A stretch of DNA of 64,000 nt from DATLCF01 sp035526505 (GTDB taxonomy: Bacteria; Patescibacteriota; Saccharimonadia; Saccharimonadales; UBA4665). Numbering within the stretch: position 1 is the stretch's first letter; each line of letters starts with the position of its first letter. Below, one piece after another: positions 27,267 through 35,871 of this stretch. Where the stretch lies: positions 186,001 through 250,000 of the forward strand of contig DATLCF010000002.1 of the NCBI GenBank assembly GCA_035526505.1, given 5' to 3'. The position numbers were made by a program, and so were the translations under genes. The notes under the pieces are model-generated. The model did not search any database. It was not told the origin of the DNA and was given only the letters and a program-made list of their open reading frames with translations.

Positions 27267-30200
27267 TGCGCCACTATTCATACGGTACAAACATTGCCGA
27301 CTTTGACGCAGTGCGCCTGGCAGTAGCCAGCGCAGCTGACATTCTGGACTGGAGCTATGGTGAAGTCACCAAGCCTGAAACCATCAACTATCGCACCCAA
27401 AAACCAGAGCGTGACGGTTTGTTCTGTGAACGCATTTTTGGGCCGGTAAAAGACATAAACCCGCACGATGCTAAATACAAAGGCGTTCGATCGCGCGAAG
27501 CTGCCGTGGACAAAAACGGCGAGTTGGTTACCAAATCTATTGTGCGCCGCGAACGCATGGGTCACATCAGCTTGGCCGTGCCCGTGGCCCACATTTGGTT
27601 CCTGCGCGGCACCCCCAGCGCCATTGGCTTACTGCTGGGCGCCACAGTTAAAAGCCTGGAACGCGTGGCATACTTTGCCAGCTACATTATCAAGCGTGTT
27701 GATACCGACAAGCGCGACAAATACCGTGCCGACAAAGAGGCCGAATTTGCCGCGGCTAAAGAAGCTATCAAACTGCGCTTCGAAAAAGAGGCCGAAAACA
27801 AAGATGCTAATGTCAAGGCCCTGGCCGAAATGCAAACCAAAGAACTTGCCGAGGTAGACAAAGCCTTTGAAACCCTGAAAGCCCAGCTGGACAGCCTAGA
27901 AAAACTGCACCTTATGGGTGAGGCCGAGTACCGTGCCCTGCCAGACGAACTGCGTAGTCTGATTGTCGTAGGCATGGGTGGTGGCGCGCTCAAAGATCTG
28001 CTGGACGAGATTGACCTAAAGGAGCTGATTGCCGACCTGAGTCAACAAGCAGAAGAAGCCAAGGGCCAACGCAAGAAAAAGCTTATGAAGCGTCTGCGTC
28101 TGTTGGAAAGCATGGACCGCGCCGGTATTCGCCCCGGCAGCATGTGCGTCAGTGTCCTGCCGGTTATCCCGCCCGACCTGCGCCCCATGGTGCAGCTAAC
28201 TGGTGGCCGCTTTGCCACCAGCGACCTCAACGACCTGTACCGCCGTGTCATCAACCGCAACAATCGTCTTAAAAAACTTATCGAGCTGAACGCACCGGAA
28301 GTTATCCGCCGCAACGAACAACGTATGTTGCAAGAAGCAGTTGATGCACTTATCGACAACAACAGCGCCCGTAGTGGCCGCGCCGTAGCCGCTACCGGCC
28401 AACGCCGCCGCCTGAAGTCCTTAAGCGATATGCTGAAAGGCAAGCAAGGCCGCTTCCGTCAAAACCTGCTGGGTAAGCGTGTGGACTACTCCGGCCGTTC
28501 TGTAATTGTGGCCGGTCCAGAGCTTAAGCTCAACCAATGTGGTCTGCCCAAAATGATGGCCCTGGAACTGTTCAAGCCATTTGTTATCGGTGAGCTGATC
28601 GCTCGGGAACAGGCTCACAATATTCGTAGTGCAACCCGCATGATCGAAACCGGCGAAATCGCTGTATGGGACGCTCTGGACGAAGTTATTAAGGGCAAGT
28701 ACGTACTACTCAACCGTGCGCCATCCTTGCACCGCTTAAGTATCCAGGCCTTCCAGCCAGTTCTCATCGAGGGTCGCGCCATTCAGCTGCACCCGCTTGT
28801 TTGTAAAGGCTTTAACGCCGACTTCGATGGTGACCAAATGGCTGTCCACTTGCCGCTGTCCGACGAGGCACAGGCCGAAGCCCGCGACATCATGGCTGCC
28901 AGCAAAAACTTGCTCAAACCGGCCGACGGTACCCCTATTCTGCACATCGAGCAAGACATGGTACTGGGTTGCTACTACCTTACATACGACCGTCCTGGCA
29001 TTGAGGCCAAGGTCAAGGCGTTTTCAAGCATCTTTGAAGCACTGTTTGCGTTTGAGCAAGACGCTATTAAACTGCAAAGTCCTATTCGCGTACCGTTCCG
29101 CGGTCAGACCCGCGAAACCACGCTGGGCCGTGTCCTGTTTAACGAAACATTCCCCGAAGATTTTGCCTTTCAGGACGAACCCATGACTAAAAAACGTTTG
29201 CAAAAAGTCATGGCCGCCGTGTATCAGCAATATGGCCAGGCTAAAACTGCGGCCATTGCCGACAACCTGAAAGACCTTGGCTTTAAGTATGCTACCCGCT
29301 CTGGTATTTCTATGGGCATGGGCGACTTTGCCAGCATTGATGGCATGGACGTACTGGTTGCCGAGGGCGAAAAGCGCAGTGCCGCACTATCCGAACAGTA
29401 CGAACAAGGCTTTATTACCGAAGAAGAACGATATCGTCTAACAGTAGAAAACTGGACCAAAATTGACGCTAAAGTACAGGAATTGTTGGCCGCCCAAATG
29501 GTTGGCCAGGACTCTTCCATGGCGATTGCCATCACCTCTGGTGCTCGCGGTAACATTTCGCAAATGAAAATGTGTGTGGGTATGCTGGGCGTGTTCCAGG
29601 ATGCTTCTGGTAACGCTATCGAGCTGCCCATCAAATCCGGCTACATCGAAGGTTTGGATCCGTTGGAATACTTCACCGGTACCCGCGGTACCCGCAAGGC
29701 CTTAATCGACATCGCCCTTAAAACTGCCGATGCCGGCTATCTGACCCGCCGCTTAGTAGATGTGGCCCAAGATGTGTTTACCATCGATGGCGATGACAGC
29801 GTTGAGCTGGACCCAGGATTTGCCATGACGCGCAGCGATGCCAACGAAATTGGTGTTAGCTATGCCTCCCGTCTGGAAGGCCGCGTTACCGCTCAAGATA
29901 TTAAGGGGCATGCCAAGCGTGGCGAAGCTATTACCAAAGCTATTGCCGAAGCCATCGAAGCCGACGAAAAACTGGATAACATCAAGATCATGAGCGTACT
30001 AAGCGCTACCTCTGTCCATGGCGTACCACAGAAATCCTACGGCCTTGACCCTGCAACCGGCCTTACCGTAGCCAGTCATCACCCCATTGGCGTTATTGCC
30101 GCCCAAAGTATTGGTGAGCCCGGTACCCAGCTGAGCCTGGACTCCAAGCACCGTTCCGGCGCCGTACTGGCCGATGACACCGCCCAAGGTCTGAGCCGTG

Positions 30201-31102
30201 TCGAAGAGTTGTTCGAAGTCCGCACACCAAAGGGTCAAGCGTACCTAACCGACATCGCCGGTGTTGCCAACACATGGGAGGAAGGCGACCGCTACATCGT
30301 ACAGGTTACAGCCAGCGATAAAGAAAGCGTCAAGTTCGACTTAGGCGAGCGTGTAGCCAAGGTTAAAGCTGGCCACGAAGTAGCTATTGGCGACGTGGTG
30401 GCCGCACTCGAGGACAACTCCGAACCCATCACCGCCCCCATGGCCGGCAAGGTCGAGCTAAAGGGCAGCACGCTGGTTATCAACCCTACCGGCCAAAGTG
30501 TTGTGCGCTACGAAATCCCTGGCTTTAAACAGCTAACCGTTCAGGACGGAGACAAAGTGGTTGCCGGCCAGCGCCTCACCAATGGTTCTATCAATCTGCC
30601 AGAGCTTATGCGTTTGCAGAGTGTAGAAGCCACCCAGCGCTACATCATGAACGAAATTCTGCGAATATTCGCCGGTCAGGGCCAAAACATTGCCGACAAG
30701 CACCTGGAAATCATCGTGCGCCAAATGTTCAGCCGTGTCCAGATCGAAGAGGCAGGGGACAGCGAATTCGTTACCGGCGATGTCGTGAGCAAACTGGCAG
30801 TAGTAGAGGCTAACGATGCACTCACCGCTGCAGGCAAAACGCCCGCCAAGTATAACCAGCTGCTGTTGGGTATTACCAAGGCATCCTTAAGCACCGATTC
30901 ATTCCTAAGCGCCGCCTCATTCCAAGACACCACTCGCGTACTTATCAGCGCTGCCACCAGTGGCCGTGTCGATAAATTGTACGGCCTAAAAGAAAACGTT
31001 ATCCTGGGTCGCAAGATCCCGGTGGGCACCGGTTACTCCGACGACGAAGACGACTTTGAAGCCGTGGAATCCGACGAACCAAGCGTTGCAACCGAAGCTT
31101 AA
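27266..31102 (+). CDS. rpoC: DNA-directed RNA polymerase subunit beta-prime, lacking both zinc sites
   Basis: 1278 residues. The catalytic NADFDGDQMAVH, the bridge-helix region and IGVIAAQSIGEPGTQL are intact. The N-terminal zinc site is missing: where most bacteria have CxCGKYK and CDRCGVEV, residues 64-88 read INPHDAKYKG and AVDKNGELV. The second site is also missing: the usual CxxxxGVCxKCYG reads ATSVHGVPQKSYG near 915-927, and the partner Cys in DDCGT reads DDSVE near 843. The flanking sequence aligns without gaps, so this is replacement, not deletion. A helical insertion (about 150-215) and an acidic tail are also present. Confidence 0.97.
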   Translation: MRHYSYGTNIADFDAVRLAVASAADILDWSYGEVTKPETINYRTQKPERDGLFCERIFGPVKDINPHDAKYKGVRSREAAVDKNGELVTKSIVRRERMGHISLAVPVAHIWFLRGTPSAIGLLLGATVKSLERVAYFASYIIKRVDTDKRDKYRADKEAEFAAAKEAIKLRFEKEAENKDANVKALAEMQTKELAEVDKAFETLKAQLDSLEKLHLMGEAEYRALPDELRSLIVVGMGGGALKDLLDEIDLKELIADLSQQAEEAKGQRKKKLMKRLRLLESMDRAGIRPGSMCVSVLPVIPPDLRPMVQLTGGRFATSDLNDLYRRVINRNNRLKKLIELNAPEVIRRNEQRMLQEAVDALIDNNSARSGRAVAATGQRRRLKSLSDMLKGKQGRFRQNLLGKRVDYSGRSVIVAGPELKLNQCGLPKMMALELFKPFVIGELIAREQAHNIRSATRMIETGEIAVWDALDEVIKGKYVLLNRAPSLHRLSIQAFQPVLIEGRAIQLHPLVCKGFNADFDGDQMAVHLPLSDEAQAEARDIMAASKNLLKPADGTPILHIEQDMVLGCYYLTYDRPGIEAKVKAFSSIFEALFAFEQDAIKLQSPIRVPFRGQTRETTLGRVLFNETFPEDFAFQDEPMTKKRLQKVMAAVYQQYGQAKTAAIADNLKDLGFKYATRSGISMGMGDFASIDGMDVLVAEGEKRSAALSEQYEQGFITEEERYRLTVENWTKIDAKVQELLAAQMVGQDSSMAIAITSGARGNISQMKMCVGMLGVFQDASGNAIELPIKSGYIEGLDPLEYFTGTRGTRKALIDIALKTADAGYLTRRLVDVAQDVFTIDGDDSVELDPGFAMTRSDANEIGVSYASRLEGRVTAQDIKGHAKRGEAITKAIAEAIEADEKLDNIKIMSVLSATSVHGVPQKSYGLDPATGLTVASHHPIGVIAAQSIGEPGTQLSLDSKHRSGAVLADDTAQGLSRVEELFEVRTPKGQAYLTDIAGVANTWEEGDRYIVQVTASDKESVKFDLGERVAKVKAGHEVAIGDVVAALEDNSEPITAPMAGKVELKGSTLVINPTGQSVVRYEIPGFKQLTVQDGDKVVAGQRLTNGSINLPELMRLQSVEATQRYIMNEILRIFAGQGQNIADKHLEIIVRQMFSRVQIEEAGDSEFVTGDVVSKLAVVEANDALTAAGKTPAKYNQLLLGITKASLSTDSFLSAASFQDTTRVLISAATSGRVDKLYGLKENVILGRKIPVGTGYSDDEDDFEAVESDEPSVATEA

Positions 31103-31116
31103 ATCTGTTACAGTAG
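31086..31116 (+). promoter_or_regulatory. rpsL promoter
   Basis: TTGCAA at about 31086-31091, inside the end of rpoC, with TACAGT at about 31110-31115, spacer about 18 bases. The string CTGTTACAGT is shared with the tig promoter. Confidence 0.55.
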
Positions 31117-31131
31117 GTTCATTAAAACTAA

Positions 31132-31204
31132 GCAATCCGAGCCCTGGGGCAATAGGGCGGGCAGCTTTGGCGGCTGTCTGTTCTCCCAGCTAGCGGTAGA
31201 TTGC
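31132..31204 (+). ncRNA. Structured leader of the str operon
   Basis: Three nested helices: GCAATC/GATTGC (31132-31137 with 31199-31204), CTGGGG/TCCCAG (31144-31149 with 31184-31189), and GGCAGC/GCTGTC (31160-31165 with 31173-31178). The element ends 19 bases before the rpsL start. It is a candidate binding site for an autoregulatory ribosomal protein (uS7 or uS12); this is inference. Confidence 0.5.
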
Positions 31205-31223
31205 AAATCTCAAAGGAGATTAC

Positions 31224-31637
31224 ATGCCAACAATCAACCAGCTGGTGCGTAAACCGCGCACCAAGGTGACCAGCAAGTCCAAATCACCCCACTTGCTACG
31301 TGTTACCAACAACCTTAAGACCAAAAGCTATGACAAGCCGTCGCCCTTTAAGCGCGGTGTGTGTATTAAGGTAACAACCAAAACGCCTAAAAAACCTAAC
31401 TCTGCCTTGCGTAAAGTTGCCCGCGTGCGCCTTACTAACGGCCAGGAAGTCTGGGCCTACATTGGCGGCGAAGGCCACAACCTGCAGGAGCACGCAGTGG
31501 TACTGGTACGCGGTGGCCGTGTAAAGGACCTTCCCGGTGTGCGCTATCACATTGTGCGTGGCGCGCTTGACCTCCAGGGTGTTGCCAATCGCAAACAGGG
31601 CCGTTCTAAGTACGGTTCTAAAAAGGAGAGCAAGTAA
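31224..31637 (+). CDS. rpsL: Ribosomal protein uS12
   Basis: Decoding-centre protein, 137 residues. It contains [22 protein letters not shown] and the loop [19 protein letters not shown], including the lysines tied to streptomycin response. The ribosome binding site AAAGGAGA precedes it. It overlaps rpsG by TAATG. Confidence 0.98.
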   Translation: MPTINQLVRKPRTKVTSKSKSPHLLRVTNNLKTKSYDKPSPFKRGVCIKVTTKTPKKPNSALRKVARVRLTNGQEVWAYIGGEGHNLQEHAVVLVRGGRVKDLPGVRYHIVRGALDLQGVANRKQGRSKYGSKKESK

Positions 31638-32116
31638 TGCCTCGCCACAAGACCAAAGCACTGGTGCGCGATATCCAACCCGACCGCATGTACAACAGCG
31701 TGCAAGTACAGCGCGTTATTAACCGCGTAATGCGCGACGGCAAAAAACAGCTGGCCGAGCGCTTGGTATACCAGGGCATGGAAACCGCTGCTAAAAAACT
31801 AAAAGTAGACAACCCGTTAGATGTGTTCGAACAAGCTATCAAAAACATTCAGCCACACATGGAGACCCGCTCCCGCCGCGTGGGTGGTGCCAACTACCAG
31901 ATCCCGTTCGAAGTCCGAGGTCAACGCCAGCAGCACCTGACCACCATGTGGTTCGTTACTGCTGCCCGCTCTCGTAAAGGCATGAGCATGGCCGACCGCC
32001 TGGCACTGGAACTGGCCGACGCCTACAACAACCAAGGCACAGCAGTTAAAAAACGCGAAGACACCCACAAAATGGCCGAAGCCAACCGCGCATTTGCACA
32101 CTTCGCCCGAGGTTAA
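31637..32116 (+). CDS. rpsG: Ribosomal protein uS7
   Basis: 159 residues that nucleate the 30S head. Shows [21 protein letters not shown] and the conserved RRVGGANYQIPFEVRGQRQ segment. Second gene of the str operon, start overlapping the rpsL stop. Confidence 0.98.
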   Translation: MPRHKTKALVRDIQPDRMYNSVQVQRVINRVMRDGKKQLAERLVYQGMETAAKKLKVDNPLDVFEQAIKNIQPHMETRSRRVGGANYQIPFEVRGQRQQHLTTMWFVTAARSRKGMSMADRLALELADAYNNQGTAVKKREDTHKMAEANRAFAHFARG

Positions 32117-32131
32117 CCCAGAGGGGACAGT

Positions 32132-32683
32132 ATGTCTGCAGAAACAGCCCCAGCAGAAGAGCCACAAGCCGCATCAGCGAAAGAAAATTCTGAGCAAGCC
32201 CGTGATTGCGGCCGACAGTGCCTTGTACTTATGTCTCTTGTCCAGCAAAGAAGGGACGCCGATAAGCAAGTAAACCCCCTGACTGTCACACAACGGAATG
32301 TGCATGACGGTCTTTACAACAGCATAGGTGCACTCCTGAATACAGCCGGTCGCCTTTGCCATAGGGACGGAGAGACGCCGGCTCAGCAAGGAGGAACCTG
32401 TCCCATGGCATCGGAGTTAGAACAAGCCATAGGCCTTGCCCCTCTCGTGCTCAAAACATTCGTTGCCACTGTCGACCTAGCCGCAAAGCTTCCTAATCCT
32501 CAAGGTACGGCGTTGAACTCCAACCCGACCGAAGCGACAGGTACAGGCATAACCAACACTGTACATATAGGGCAAATGAACGTCGCTGTAAGCCCGGGTA
32601 TGTCACCTGCACCAGGCCTACCCTTTATAGTCGGATGGCAAGAACGAGAGTCAGGCCTCCTGCTTCCCCCGGGCGCAGCATAG
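32132..32683 (+). CDS. Hypothetical protein inserted in the str operon (183 residues)
   Basis: Not recognised. It lies between rpsG (15 bases upstream) and fusA, with GAGGGGAC as ribosome binding site, so it is probably cotranscribed with rpsL-rpsG. The N-terminal 25 residues are Ala/Glu-rich. A helical region follows with cysteines at CGRQC, LCHRDG and GTCP, which could form disulphides or bind metal; the C-terminus is Pro/Gly-rich with IGQMNVAVSPGM. There is no signal peptide and no membrane helix. Confidence 0.6.
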   Translation: MSAETAPAEEPQAASAKENSEQARDCGRQCLVLMSLVQQRRDADKQVNPLTVTQRNVHDGLYNSIGALLNTAGRLCHRDGETPAQQGGTCPMASELEQAIGLAPLVLKTFVATVDLAAKLPNPQGTALNSNPTEATGTGITNTVHIGQMNVAVSPGMSPAPGLPFIVGWQERESGLLLPPGAA

Positions 32684-32705
32684 CGCCCCAACGGCGCTTG
32701 AGCCA

Positions 32706-32740
32706 CCCTGTTTAGGCCAAACGGTATGGCCTAAACAGGG
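32706..32740. repeat. 14-bp perfect inverted repeat before fusA
   Basis: CCCTGTTTAGGCCA / TGGCCTAAACAGGG with a 7-base loop. No T run follows on the plus strand, so its role as a terminator is doubtful. It lies just upstream of a possible fusA -10 box TAAAAT at 32750-32755, so it could be an operator, an RNA processing site or a partial terminator. Confidence 0.6.
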
Positions 32741-32836
32741 ATAATCTGCTAAAATAAGCAAGAAGCGTTGTTTTTATTTGTCAAAAAACAACAAGATGCA
32801 TTGCTCAGGAATTCAAGAAAGGTAATAAGCTACAGC

Positions 32837-34924
32837 ATGGCAGCAAAAAAGTACACAATTCAAGATTTACGCAACATTGGTATTATCGCGCACATCGATG
32901 CCGGTAAAACCACCACTACCGAAGGTATTTTGTATCGTACAGGGCTAAAGCACAAAATTGGTGCTGTGCACGAGGGCGAAACCACCACCGATTGGATGGC
33001 CCAAGAGCGCGAACGCGGCATTACCATCGTATCTGCTGCCGTTACTTGCTACTGGAAGGGCAAGCAAATCAACATTATCGATACCCCAGGACACATTGAC
33101 TTTACGGTCGAAGTAGAGCGCAGCTTGCGCGTTCTGGACGGCGCTGTAGTGGTATTTGATGGCAAAATGGGCGTGGAAAGCCAGTCCGAAACCGTCTGGC
33201 GCCAGGCCGACAAATACGGCGTGCCGCGCATTTGCTTTATTAACAAGATCAACCAAACCGGCGGCGACTTTTACAAATCGCTGGATAGTATCCATGCCCG
33301 CCTGAACAAGCGCGCCTTTCCTATTCATCTGCCTATTGGGTTCGAACAGAGCATTAACGGCGTGGTCGACCTAGTAACCATGAAGGCCTACACCTACAAA
33401 GACTTTACCGACCACGAGCTGGTAGAGGGCGAAATCCCGGCCGACATGTTGGATAAGGCCAAAAAATACCGCAGCTTACTTATTGAAAACGCCGTAGCCG
33501 AAGACGAAGCTATGCTGGAGAAATTCTTCGAGGTAGGTGAAGAGGGCCTGTCCGAGGACGAAATCAAGCAAGCAATCCGCAGTGCAATTCTGAGCGGCGA
33601 CTTCTTTGCTGTCACCGGCGGTGACGGGCGGGGCGTTATTGTCGAAAAACTGCTCGACCTGGTGGTCGAACTGTTGCCCAGCCCTATCAACCGTGGCTCT
33701 GCCTGGGGTACTCACCCCAAGACTGGCGATGAAATCGAGCGCAAGGCCGACGATGCTCAGCCATTTTCCGCACTGGCTTTCAAAATTGCCACCGACCCGT
33801 TTGTGGGTAAGCTGGCTTACTTCCGTATCTATTCCGGCAAGCTGCAAGCCGGTTCCTATGTACTTAACAGCTCCACTGGCGAAAAAGAACGCGTGGGCCG
33901 TATTGTACGCATGCAGGCCGACAAACGCGAGGATGTGACCGAAGTTACTGCCGGCGACATTGCTGCTATCGTGGGCCTTAAAGGCACCACTACTGGCAAT
34001 ACTCTGTGCGACCCCAACAACCCCATTGTATTAGAAAGCATTACCTTTCCGGAGCCGCCCGTTAGTATTGCTATCGAACCCAAAACCAAAGCCGACCAAG
34101 AAAAAATGGGCATTGCCCTACAGCGTCTGGCCGAAGAAGATCCCACTTTCCGAATTAAGGTAGACGACGAAACCGGCCAAACCATTATTAGCGGCATGGG
34201 CGAGTTGCACCTGGAAATCTTGGTTGACCGCATGAAGCGCGAGTTTAACGTCGAAGCCAACATTGGCCAGCCACAGGTAGCCTACCGCGAAACCATCCGC
34301 AAAGACGGCGTGGAAATTCAGGGTAAGTTCGTCCGCCAAAGTGGTGGCCGCGGCCAGTATGGCGATGTGTGGCTGCGCCTGAGCCAAAACGAAAAGGGCG
34401 CCGGCTTCGAATTTGTTAACTCCATCAAGGGCGGCGTTATTCCGGGCGAATACATCAAGCCGATTGAACAAGGCATTATCGAAGCCATGTCCAATGGTGT
34501 TATTGCCGGCTACCCGGTGGTAGATATCAAGGCCGAACTGTACTACGGCAGCTACCACGATGTGGACAGTAGTGAAATGGCTTTCAAAATTGCCGGCTCC
34601 ATGGCCTTGCAAGAAGGTGTTAAAAAGGCCAGCCCAACATTGCTAGAGCCCATCATGAAGGTAGTAGTTGTTACCCCGGAACAATTCATGGGTGATGTTA
34701 TTGGCGATCTTAACAGCAAACGCGGCCGTATCGAAAGCATGGAAGACCTGCCCGCAGGCATCAAAGAAATCACGGCCTTCGTGCCATTAGGCGAAATGTT
34801 CGGCTACACCACCAACCTGCGCAGCAGCACCCAGGGCCGCGCCAGCAGCAGCATGGAACTGGACCACTACGCCGATGTACCCAACCACGTTGCCGAAGCC
34901 ATTATTGCCAAAAACAGCAAGTAG
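32837..34924 (+). CDS. fusA: Elongation factor G with non-canonical G4 and G5 motifs
   Basis: GTPase that drives ribosomal translocation, 695 residues from MAAKKYT. G1 AHIDAGKT (18-25), G2 RGITI (60-64) and G3 DTPGH (82-86) are normal. The G4 motif, NKxD in translational GTPases, reads NKIN at 136-139 (codon AAC for the last residue). The G5 region, usually CGSAFKNKGV, reads [11 protein letters not shown]. Domains II-V follow normally, including the domain IV tip [10 protein letters not shown]. An upstream in-frame ATG at 32768 would add 23 residues not found in the family. Confidence 0.95.
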   Translation: MAAKKYTIQDLRNIGIIAHIDAGKTTTTEGILYRTGLKHKIGAVHEGETTTDWMAQERERGITIVSAAVTCYWKGKQINIIDTPGHIDFTVEVERSLRVLDGAVVVFDGKMGVESQSETVWRQADKYGVPRICFINKINQTGGDFYKSLDSIHARLNKRAFPIHLPIGFEQSINGVVDLVTMKAYTYKDFTDHELVEGEIPADMLDKAKKYRSLLIENAVAEDEAMLEKFFEVGEEGLSEDEIKQAIRSAILSGDFFAVTGGDGRGVIVEKLLDLVVELLPSPINRGSAWGTHPKTGDEIERKADDAQPFSALAFKIATDPFVGKLAYFRIYSGKLQAGSYVLNSSTGEKERVGRIVRMQADKREDVTEVTAGDIAAIVGLKGTTTGNTLCDPNNPIVLESITFPEPPVSIAIEPKTKADQEKMGIALQRLAEEDPTFRIKVDDETGQTIISGMGELHLEILVDRMKREFNVEANIGQPQVAYRETIRKDGVEIQGKFVRQSGGRGQYGDVWLRLSQNEKGAGFEFVNSIKGGVIPGEYIKPIEQGIIEAMSNGVIAGYPVVDIKAELYYGSYHDVDSSEMAFKIAGSMALQEGVKKASPTLLEPIMKVVVVTPEQFMGDVIGDLNSKRGRIESMEDLPAGIKEITAFVPLGEMFGYTTNLRSSTQGRASSSMELDHYADVPNHVAEAIIAKNSK

Positions 34925-34952
34925 TAACCTGTAGTAAAATTCATTATCCACA

Positions 34953-34981
34953 TTGTATGGTCCGATTTGTTACGGTATCAT
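34953..34981 (+). promoter_or_regulatory. Promoter of a predicted leaderless lipoprotein transcript
   Basis: TTGTAT at 34953-34958 and TATCAT at 34976-34981, spacer 17 bases, then 7 bases to the ATG at 34989. A complete promoter with leaderless geometry. Confidence 0.7.
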
Positions 34982-34988
34982 TACAATT

Positions 34989-35744
34989 ATGTTTTCTCCA
35001 GATCGATTTCAGCCAAAACACAACACCAAAAAACCACCTCATAGACTCCTTACTAAAGCTACAGCCCTTATACTCGGCGCCGCAGTGACGGTTTCGGTCC
35101 CGGGTTGCGCCCAAGACCCCCTTGCCAAAAAAGGACGTGCAGCAGATAGGGCAATAGGCAAGGGCATTGGCAGCGGAGCCAAAAAACTTACCTCGCATGG
35201 AAGAGTTCCCTTGTCCAATCGAATCGGAGTGGTCATAGATAAAAAAATAGAAGAAACCTATGCAAATAACTCTGGCTGGTGCAAAAAAGAGCGGCAAGAA
35301 AAAGGCAGCGAGGCCACAGGCCACTGCCGTGAACGCGGTAAAACCAAATATACGGTCGTACTTGACCATTGCGCAGGAAAACCGTCGAACCCAAAAGAAC
35401 ACGCTAGCGTAAACAAGTTACGCGCACTGACATTACGAACTGCTAAAGAGCTGGGCAAACTTAATGACTGCAAGTTAACCGCCAGCAGTACCTCTTCGGT
35501 CACAAGGGATCTTTATCAAAATTCCCGGGCCGGGGATATTTTCCAAAAAGTACAGCTACCCGGTAGCGACATTCCGCCATATGATTATGCCTGGGAAAAT
35601 AAAGGCCATGTTTCGCAGGCGCATGCCGCATCGCTTCCAGAGCAACTATATGCGCCTGGCTTCCAGCCTGAAACCCCTGACCAGGTAATTGCCTTGGGCG
35701 AAGCCGCGCTTCAAACAGCGGCGCTGGTTGCCAACGCGGCCTAA
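34989..35744 (+). CDS. Putative cysteine-rich lipoprotein
   Basis: 251 residues. A basic N-terminus (KKPPHRLLTK) precedes a hydrophobic segment ending in a lipobox-like VSVPGC near residue 41, suggesting lipid anchoring to the outer face of the membrane. The mature part has four more cysteines spaced through GWCKK, GHCRE, DHCAG and NDCKL, likely two disulphides. Two short repeats of Ala-rich helix end the protein. No family is recognised. It stands between fusA and tuf with its own promoter. Confidence 0.65.
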   Translation: MFSPDRFQPKHNTKKPPHRLLTKATALILGAAVTVSVPGCAQDPLAKKGRAADRAIGKGIGSGAKKLTSHGRVPLSNRIGVVIDKKIEETYANNSGWCKKERQEKGSEATGHCRERGKTKYTVVLDHCAGKPSNPKEHASVNKLRALTLRTAKELGKLNDCKLTASSTSSVTRDLYQNSRAGDIFQKVQLPGSDIPPYDYAWENKGHVSQAHAASLPEQLYAPGFQPETPDQVIALGEAALQTAALVANAA

Positions 35745-35775
35745 AGGCATTCCTTAGGCATACATAAGATAACTC

Positions 35776-35804
35776 TTTACAGAAGCGCGATCACACTTTA
35801 TAAT
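35776..35804 (+). promoter_or_regulatory. tuf promoter
   Basis: TTTACA at 35776-35781 and perfect TATAAT at 35799-35804, spacer 17 bases. The leader is about 60 bases with AAGGAGAT as a strong ribosome binding site. Confidence 0.8.
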
Positions 35805-35871
35805 ACTCATCATCTGTCGTGGAGTAGTATTACTCTATGCAATAAAGACAATCAATTTTAAGGAGATATAA

